Assembly (NCBI GenBank): GCA_016281675.1
Contig: JAEEJD010000039.1
Span: 1 to 13,055 of the forward strand
DNA: 13,055 bases
Source: Lachnospiraceae bacterium
GTDB taxonomy: Bacteria > Bacillota_A > Clostridia > Lachnospirales > Lachnospiraceae
Reading direction: 5' to 3'
Under the pieces are notes generated by a model that worked only from the letters and a program-made list of their open reading frames with translations, was not told where the DNA came from and did not search any database. Below are positions 8,333-13,055 of the stretch, piece by piece. Numbering within the stretch: position 1 is the stretch's first letter; every line of letters begins with the position of its first letter. Both the position numbers and the translations under genes were made by a program.

Positions 8333-8892
8333 TGAGTGACGATCTTGATTATACGATAGTACGATCGCGTCGCAGGACACTTCAGGTTGAGATATCAAGC
8401 GACTGCCGGATCACGGTCAGGGCTCCGAAGTACACGCCTTTATACGAGATCAGAAGTTTTGTCGAAGAGCGCAGGGACTGGATAGAGAAGAACCTTGCGA
8501 AGATGCAAAAGCGACTTGATGATGTTCCGGTAAAGGACCGGTTCTCGGACCGCGAGATCGAAACTCTCACTAAGAATGCGAAAGAGACCATACCTCCGCT
8601 TGTAAAAAACCTTGCGGCTAAGATGGGAATATCCTACGGGCGGGTTACGATACGCAGACAGAAAACGCTCTGGGGGAGCTGCAGCGCAAAACGGAATCTT
8701 AATTTCAACTGCCTGATTGTTCTTCTTCCCGAGCCGGTCATGGAGTACGTGATCATTCACGAACTGTGCCACTTAAAAGAGATGAATCACTCTCCCGCTT
8801 TCTGGCGGGAAGTCGAAAAATACTGCCCCGATTACAGATACCTTCGCGATTTTTTGAAGGACAACGGGGAGAAGCTTATGCTTCGTATGTAA
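8332..8892 (+). CDS. YgjP/DUF45-type zinc metallopeptidase
   Basis: The 186-residue protein has the YgjP-like (M48-related, SprT-like) layout: an N-terminal beta-rich region beginning YTIVRSRRRTLQVEI, then LWGSCSAKRNLNFN and the zincin motif IIHELCHLKEMNHSPAFW. H143, E144 and H147 form HExxH and H153 is the likely third zinc ligand. The length is slightly under the usual 220-240. No signal peptide or membrane segment is present, so it should act in the cytoplasm; the biological substrate of the family is poorly defined. ATG 8332 shares its A with the CapA stop (TGATG), with GAGGAC 8 bases upstream, which suggests translational coupling. A GTG one codon earlier is less likely. Confidence 0.88.
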   Translation: MSDDLDYTIVRSRRRTLQVEISSDCRITVRAPKYTPLYEIRSFVEERRDWIEKNLAKMQKRLDDVPVKDRFSDREIETLTKNAKETIPPLVKNLAAKMGISYGRVTIRRQKTLWGSCSAKRNLNFNCLIVLLPEPVMEYVIIHELCHLKEMNHSPAFWREVEKYCPDYRYLRDFLKDNGEKLMLRM

Positions 8893-8927
8893 ATTCATGT
8901 GCAGACGAAAGGAGCATTGACGATCAT

Positions 8928-9797
8928 ATGAGCGGCATTGCCATTATCACGGACAGTAACAGCGGAATAACGAACGAACACGCAAAGAGACTCGGCGTGA
9001 GTGTTCTTCCCATGCCTTTTACGATCGACGGCGAGGATTACTTCGAGGACGTCAATCTGACTCAGGATCAGTTCTACGAAAAGCTTATGGGGGACAGCAA
9101 AGTCATGACATCGCAGCCTGCTCCCGAAGCGGTCAAAAAGATCTGGGAAGAGGCACTTAAGACGCACGATGAGGTCGTGTATATACCGATGTCGAGCGGA
9201 CTGTCGGGATCGACTCAGACAGCGACGATCCTTAGCGAGGACTATGACGGAAAAGTATTTGTCGTCGATAATCAGAGGATAAGCGTAACGCAGTATCAGT
9301 CGGTATTGGATGCGCAGGAAATGGCCTCCAAAGGATATACGGGCGCAAAGATCAAGGAACGTCTCGAAGCGGACAGATTCAACTCTTCCATCTATATCAT
9401 GGTCGATACGCTCAAGTATCTCAAGGCCGGCGGAAGACTGACACCTGCGGTCGCGGCTCTCGGCACGCTCCTTCGTATCAAACCGGTACTTCAGATACAG
9501 GGAGAGAAGCTCGATACATTCGGTGTTGCAAGAACACAGTCTCACGCCAAGACAATGATGATCGGACAGATCGCAAAAGACATTACCGGAAGGTTTTCCG
9601 GAGGCGATGACGGAAGCGGTGTTCATATCCAAGTCGCATATTCGCATAACAAAGAAATTGCCGACGAATTCGTAAAAGAAGTCAGGGAACGTTTTCCCGC
9701 TTCAGACCCGGAGGCATATGCGCTCTCATTAAGCGTCAGCTGTCATATAGGCCCGGGAGCCCTTGCGGTGGCGTGTACCAAGATTGAAAAGTATTAG
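8928..9797 (+). CDS. DegV family fatty-acid-binding protein (FakB-like)
   Basis: The 289-residue, full-length DegV protein begins IAIITDSNSGIT and has the usual fatty-acid-site signatures: TSQP (61-64), MSSGLSGS (88-95), AGGRLTP (167-173) and a C-terminal HIGPGALAVA. In Bacillota such proteins hold a fatty acid for phosphorylation by FakA, feeding exogenous or recycled fatty acids into phospholipid synthesis. No FakA is in view, so a trans-acting partner is assumed. ATG 8928 is chosen because DegV proteins start at this point. The nearest ribosome binding site, AAAGGAG at 8908-8914, is 13 bases away, longer than normal. The frame is open upstream into the metallopeptidase gene, but that extension (starting 8766) has no family resemblance. 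Confidence 0.92.
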   Translation: MSGIAIITDSNSGITNEHAKRLGVSVLPMPFTIDGEDYFEDVNLTQDQFYEKLMGDSKVMTSQPAPEAVKKIWEEALKTHDEVVYIPMSSGLSGSTQTATILSEDYDGKVFVVDNQRISVTQYQSVLDAQEMASKGYTGAKIKERLEADRFNSSIYIMVDTLKYLKAGGRLTPAVAALGTLLRIKPVLQIQGEKLDTFGVARTQSHAKTMMIGQIAKDITGRFSGGDDGSGVHIQVAYSHNKEIADEFVKEVRERFPASDPEAYALSLSVSCHIGPGALAVACTKIEKY

Positions 9798-9809
9798 AGG
9801 TGATTAAAA

Positions 9810-10460
9810 ATGAGTAAAAAGATAGTATGCTTCGGCGATTCAAACACATACGGGTATGACCCCTCAACCGGCGGAAGATTCGACGAGAACACCCGCTGGC
9901 CCAAGGTTCTTCAGAAGCTTCTCGGCGACGGTTACGAGATCTTCGAGGAAGGTCAGAACGGCAGAACGATAGCAAACGAAGATCCGTGGGAAGGCGGCAC
10001 AAAATGCGGAATGGATTATGTGCTCCCTATGCTTGAGACAAAGCGTCCGGACCTTCTGATCATAATGCTCGGAAGCAACGATCTGAAGAAGAAGTTCAAC
10101 CTTCCCGCTGCAGATATCGCAGGCAGCCTTCAGACGATGCTGATGAAGATAAGAGGCTACTGCGATAACTTCATAAACTGCCGGGAGACGAAGATACTCG
10201 TCGTATCCCCTCCCGCCCTTTCGGAGCCTTTCTCGGAATCGTACTTTGCGATCTTTTTCGATGAGAATGATGTTGTCGCAAGATCAAAGGAACTTGCAAA
10301 ATGGTATGAAATGGTGGCCGATCAGTACGGCTGCGAATTCCTCAATGCCACGGCAAGTGTCAGTGCGGGGGATGTCGATCACCTTCATCTTGACCCGAAG
10401 GGACATGAGGCCATGGCACATCTTGTAAGAGATGCGATCGTAAATATCTATGAAAAGTGA
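9810..10460 (+). CDS. SGNH/GDSL-family esterase
   Basis: The 216-residue protein shows all four SGNH blocks: VCFGDSNTYG (nucleophile S11), EEGQNGRT (G48), IMLGSND (N90) and DVDHLHLDPKGH (D190, H193). The GDSNTYGYDP and GQNGRT wording matches the arylesterase/acyltransferase subgroup typified by Mycobacterium smegmatis esterase. It has no signal peptide, so it should act on cytoplasmic acyl or acetyl esters; the natural substrate is unknown. A near-perfect ribosome binding site, GAGGTGAT at 9797-9804, overlaps the end of the degV stop and lies 5 bases before ATG. Confidence 0.92.
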   Translation: MSKKIVCFGDSNTYGYDPSTGGRFDENTRWPKVLQKLLGDGYEIFEEGQNGRTIANEDPWEGGTKCGMDYVLPMLETKRPDLLIIMLGSNDLKKKFNLPAADIAGSLQTMLMKIRGYCDNFINCRETKILVVSPPALSEPFSESYFAIFFDENDVVARSKELAKWYEMVADQYGCEFLNATASVSAGDVDHLHLDPKGHEAMAHLVRDAIVNIYEK

Positions 10461-10464
10461 GACC

Positions 10465-10470
10465 GGAGGA
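10465..10470 (+). promoter_or_regulatory. Ribosome binding site deciding the phosphoesterase start
   Basis: GGAGGA sits 6 bases before ATG 10477 and just after the esterase stop. It lies downstream of the alternative ATG at 10450 and so supports only the shorter protein. Confidence 0.8.
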
Positions 10471-10476
10471 AAGATC

Positions 10477-11577
10477 ATGTGGCTGTTGATATTCGGTGTA
10501 TCGATACTTGTGGCCGTTCTCGGCGCAGTATATCTTGCAGGCAAGATCGGTAAGGCCGGTATATTCTCCAATATTGAAAATCACACACTCTTGCGTATTC
10601 TCTGCCTTCTGAGCGTTGTCGTCGTTGCGGTGATCATCGTTCTCGTGTTTGACGTCACCAACATGATCGTCATCATAATGCACGTGGCCGCTTTTCTCCT
10701 TATAGGAGATCTTGCCGGATACATAATCCGGAAGGCCGGAAGCGCTTCCGTCAAGCAGACATATGTTGACATCGTAGCGCTTGCGCTCTGCCTGATATAT
10801 CTTATCGTCGGATGGGTGCTTATGCACGGCATGTGGGAGAGCTATTACAGTCTTACGACCGATAAAGCTGCAGGAAAGATACGGATAGCCCATATCGCGG
10901 ATTCGCATGTCGGAACGGGATTTTCCGGTAAGGGATTCGGCGAACGCCTTGATAAGATACAAGCGACAAATCCCGATATACTTGTTATCACGGGTGATTT
11001 TGTCGACGACTCGACACAGAAGCAGGACATGCTCGATGCGTGCGAGGCACTCTCGCACTTTAAGACAAAATACGGAATATACTACTGTCTCGGCAATCAT
11101 GATTTCGGATATTACGATAGCAGCCGGAGAGGTTACACCGGTGAGGAACTCCTTCAGACGCTCAGGGATTCCGGCGTTACGGTACTGCAGGACGAAAGCG
11201 TTCTCGTTGATGACAGGTTCTATGTTATAGGAAGGCGCGACGCGGGATACGGTGGGTCCGACAGAATGCCGATGTCCGATCTTATCGCGGATCTTGATAA
11301 AGACAAATATATGATCGTACTTGATCATCAGCCGGTTGACTATGACGCGGAGGCTTCTTCCGGTGTCGATCTGGTACTTTCCGGTCATACCCACGGAGGC
11401 CAGCTCTTCCCTCTCGAATACATTCAGCCTCTACTGTCGTCAAACGACAATGTCCGCGGATACGAACAGCGCGGCACCACCGATTTCATAGTGACCGACG
11501 GTATATCCGACTGGGCGATATATTTCAGGACAGGATGCAGATCGGAATACAATCTGATAGATGTAACCGGAAAATAA
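10477..11577 (+). CDS. Membrane-anchored calcineurin-like metallophosphoesterase
   Basis: The 366-residue protein starts with about four hydrophobic helices (about 1-22, 38-59, 61-83 and 97-118), followed by a metallophosphoesterase domain with the complete metal site: IAHIADSHVG (D142, H144), ITGDFVDD (D174), CLGNHDFG (N207, H208), LDHQP (H284) and SGHTHGGQL (H304, H306). It resembles the YkuE/YaeI group, whose members act on envelope or lipid-type substrates at the membrane. The exact substrate is unknown. ATG 10477 is preferred because GGAGGA at 10465-10470 lies 6 bases before it and the protein then begins directly with a membrane helix. An in-frame ATG at 10450 inside the esterase gene has no such site. 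It is the last gene of the operon, 23 bases before the terminator hairpin. Confidence 0.92.
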   Translation: MWLLIFGVSILVAVLGAVYLAGKIGKAGIFSNIENHTLLRILCLLSVVVVAVIIVLVFDVTNMIVIIMHVAAFLLIGDLAGYIIRKAGSASVKQTYVDIVALALCLIYLIVGWVLMHGMWESYYSLTTDKAAGKIRIAHIADSHVGTGFSGKGFGERLDKIQATNPDILVITGDFVDDSTQKQDMLDACEALSHFKTKYGIYYCLGNHDFGYYDSSRRGYTGEELLQTLRDSGVTVLQDESVLVDDRFYVIGRRDAGYGGSDRMPMSDLIADLDKDKYMIVLDHQPVDYDAEASSGVDLVLSGHTHGGQLFPLEYIQPLLSSNDNVRGYEQRGTTDFIVTDGISDWAIYFRTGCRSEYNLIDVTGK

Positions 11578-11668
11578 AACAAAAACATATCCCAAATTCA
11601 AAAGCGACCGGGGAAACCGGCCGCTTTCTTTTTATTCATAAAGGGAGGTATGAATTATTATTGTATGT
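11578..11668. other. Convergent intergenic gap
   Basis: This short stretch between the phosphoesterase and the trpB-like stop holds the terminator hairpin. An AAGGGAGG sequence at 11641-11648 looks like a ribosome binding site on the plus strand, but the frame after it (ATG 11650) is only 25 codons long and lies mostly antisense to trpB. Confidence 0.6.
11601..11636 (+). terminator. Intrinsic terminator of the six-gene operon
   Basis: AAAGCGACCGG (11601-11611) pairs with CCGGCCGCTTT (11617-11627) around a GGAAA loop, with one A-C mismatch in an 11-pair stem. CTTTTTATT follows. On the minus strand the hairpin is followed by TTTTGAATTT, so it may also stop leftward transcription from the trpB-like gene weakly. 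Confidence 0.9.
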
Positions 11669-13039
11669 TTAGCCGATCTGCGGAAGAGTTGCAAGGCTCT
11701 TTGCAAGATCCTCATCCGTGGGGATGAAATCGGTCATCTCACCGTCGTTGTACTTCTGGTAAGCAACGAGGTCGAAGTAACCTGTTCCGGTAAGCCCGAA
11801 TACGATCGTCTTCTCTTCGCCCGTCTCTTTGCACTTAAGAGCTTCATCGATCGCAACTCTGATAGCGTGGCTTGATTCGGGTGCGGGAAGGATTCCCTCG
11901 GTTCTCGCAAACTTTGTTGCCGCCTCAAATACGCTTGTCTGCTCAACCGCAACAGCCTCCATAAGTCCGTCATCGTAAAGCTGTGACAGAACAGGGCTCA
12001 TGCCGTGATAGCGAAGACCGCCTGCATGGTTTGCGGAAGGAATGAAGTTGCTTCCGAGTGTGTACATCTTCGCGAGCGGACATACCATACCTGTGTCGCA
12101 AAAATCATATGCGTACTTTCCTCTCGTAAAGCTCGGGCAGCTTGCGGGCTCTACAGCGATTATTCTGTAGTCTTTCTCACCGCGGAGCTTCTCACCCATG
12201 AACGGTGCGATAAGTCCGCCGAGGTTCGATCCGCCGCCTGCGCAACCTATGATCATGTCGGGAACGATACCGTATTTATCAAGTGCAGCCTTGGTCTCAA
12301 GTCCGATAACGCTCTGATGCAGAAGTACCTGATTGAGAACGCTTCCGAGAACGTATCTGTATCCTTCGTTCGTTGTTGCTACTTCCACTGCTTCGGAGAT
12401 CGCACATCCGAGACTTCCGGTCGTTCCGGGATGCTCTGCGTTGATCTTCTTACCGATCTGTGTCTCCATTGAAGGAGAAGGTGTAACGCTTGCCCCGTAT
12501 GTTCTCATGACTTCACGTCTGAAAGGCTTCTGTTCGTATGAAACTTTTACCATGAACACTTTAAGATCGAGTCCGAGGTATGCACATGCCATGGAAAGTG
12601 CCGTTCCCCACTGGCCTGCTCCGGTCTCTGTCGTTATGCCGCGAAGGCCCTGCTTCTTAGCGTAATATGCCTGCGCGATAGCGGAATTGAGTTTATGGCT
12701 TCCGCTTGTGTTGTTACCTTCGAATTTGTAGTAGATCTTTGCCGGTGTGCCAAGTGCCTCCTCAAGGCAGTAAGCACGAACGAGCGGTGAAGGACGGTAC
12801 ATCTTGTAGAAGTCCTGTATCTCCTGCGGGATGTCAAAGTAGGGTGTGTCGTTGTCAAGTTCCTGCTTGATGAGTTCGTCGCAGAATACCGGACGCAGAT
12901 CTTCGAATCCCATGGGCTGGCCCGTTCCCGGATTAACAAGCGGTGCGGGCTTGTTCTTCATGTCGGAACGCATGTTATACCATTGCTTTGGCATCTCATC
13001 TTCCGATAAGTAGATCTTGTAAGGGATTTCTTTGCTCAT
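11669..13039 (-). CDS. trpB: TrpB2-type tryptophan synthase beta chain (PLP-dependent)
   Basis: The 456-residue enzyme converts indole and serine to tryptophan with pyridoxal phosphate in the cytoplasm. It is longer than TrpB1 (about 400) and has TrpB2 features: an N-terminal extension with KIYLSEDEMPKQWYNM, YRPSPLVRA, SGSHKLNSA with the PLP lysine K116, the catalytic glutamate in TETGAGQWG (E138), the phosphate loop GCAGGGSN (266-272), and FGLTGTGYFD near the end. TrpB2 proteins often work without TrpA and have been linked to indole salvage or to serine-type side reactions. No trpA or other trp gene is in the window, in line with that, though the upstream side is cut off. On the minus strand AAGGAGGT (13053-13046) lies 6 bases before ATG, confirming the start. 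The promoter would lie beyond the right edge. It converges on the phosphoesterase gene. Confidence 0.95.
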   Translation of the reverse strand: MSKEIPYKIYLSEDEMPKQWYNMRSDMKNKPAPLVNPGTGQPMGFEDLRPVFCDELIKQELDNDTPYFDIPQEIQDFYKMYRPSPLVRAYCLEEALGTPAKIYYKFEGNNTSGSHKLNSAIAQAYYAKKQGLRGITTETGAGQWGTALSMACAYLGLDLKVFMVKVSYEQKPFRREVMRTYGASVTPSPSMETQIGKKINAEHPGTTGSLGCAISEAVEVATTNEGYRYVLGSVLNQVLLHQSVIGLETKAALDKYGIVPDMIIGCAGGGSNLGGLIAPFMGEKLRGEKDYRIIAVEPASCPSFTRGKYAYDFCDTGMVCPLAKMYTLGSNFIPSANHAGGLRYHGMSPVLSQLYDDGLMEAVAVEQTSVFEAATKFARTEGILPAPESSHAIRVAIDEALKCKETGEEKTIVFGLTGTGYFDLVAYQKYNDGEMTDFIPTDEDLAKSLATLPQIG

Positions 13040-13045
13040 GTGGGT

Positions 13046-13053
13046 ACCTCCTT
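13046..13053 (-). promoter_or_regulatory. Ribosome binding site of the TrpB2 gene
   Basis: AAGGAGGT is a perfect anti-16S match on the minus strand, 6 bases from ATG 13039, and fixes the start. Only two more bases of the leader are in the window. Confidence 0.85.
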
Positions 13054-13055
13054 GA

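Noticed and set aside
8766..8927. 54-residue N-terminal extension of DegV
   Set aside because: It overlaps the YgjP-like coding sequence in another frame and DegV proteins begin at the chosen ATG.
10450..10476. Earlier ATG for the phosphoesterase overlapping the esterase end
   Set aside because: The GGAGGA site lies after this ATG and before ATG 10477.
10360..11394. 344-codon minus-strand frame over the membrane phosphoesterase
   Set aside because: The plus frame carries the full metal site; the minus frame shows no domain and lacks a ribosome binding site context I can recognise.
11650..11727. 25-codon plus-strand frame behind AAGGGAGG, just past the terminator
   Set aside because: It follows a strong terminator, has no promoter I can see, the ribosome site is too close to the ATG, and it is mostly antisense to trpB.

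Overview
The window looks like chromosomal DNA of a Gram-positive anaerobe of the class Clostridia (Bacillota). Base composition is fairly balanced, genes are tightly packed behind strong AGGAGG-type ribosome binding sites, and the gene families (DegV/FakB, TrpB2-type synthase, HD-GYP receptor with an ECF-like membrane domain, clostridial-style SGNH esterase) fit that assignment. The genus cannot be read from the sequence. I see no mobile element, CRISPR array, tRNA, rRNA or sign of recent transfer. Every gene call is by reading motifs; no database search was possible.

Left block (1-5807, minus strand): a two-gene signalling unit. The promoter-proximal gene encodes a membrane c-di-GMP phosphodiesterase (multi-pass membrane domain, extracytoplasmic sensor, HAMP, intact HD-GYP). 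Seventeen bases later begins a very large one-piece hybrid sensor kinase: signal peptide, 14 propeller blades, Y_Y_Y domain, one membrane helix, histidine kinase and receiver. It runs off the left edge after at least 1220 codons. The pair would couple an external signal to both a phosphorelay and c-di-GMP turnover.

Middle (5808-5928): a compact divergent intergenic region with a strong TTGATA-17-TATAAT promoter leftward and an extended -10 promoter rightward.

Right block (5929-11577, plus strand): a six-gene operon ending in a clear intrinsic terminator. In order: a MurD-like Mur ligase with non-canonical motifs, a CapA-type metallophosphoesterase lacking the usual membrane anchor, a YgjP-type zinc metallopeptidase (start overlapping the CapA stop), a DegV fatty-acid-binding protein, an SGNH esterase, and a membrane-anchored calcineurin-type phosphoesterase. 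The gene content points to cell-envelope precursor or lipid metabolism. The Mur ligase plus cytoplasmic CapA pairing is the most likely place for undescribed biology here.

Far right (11669-13039, minus strand): a TrpB2-type tryptophan synthase beta chain with its own strong ribosome binding site, convergent with the operon and with no other trp gene in view.
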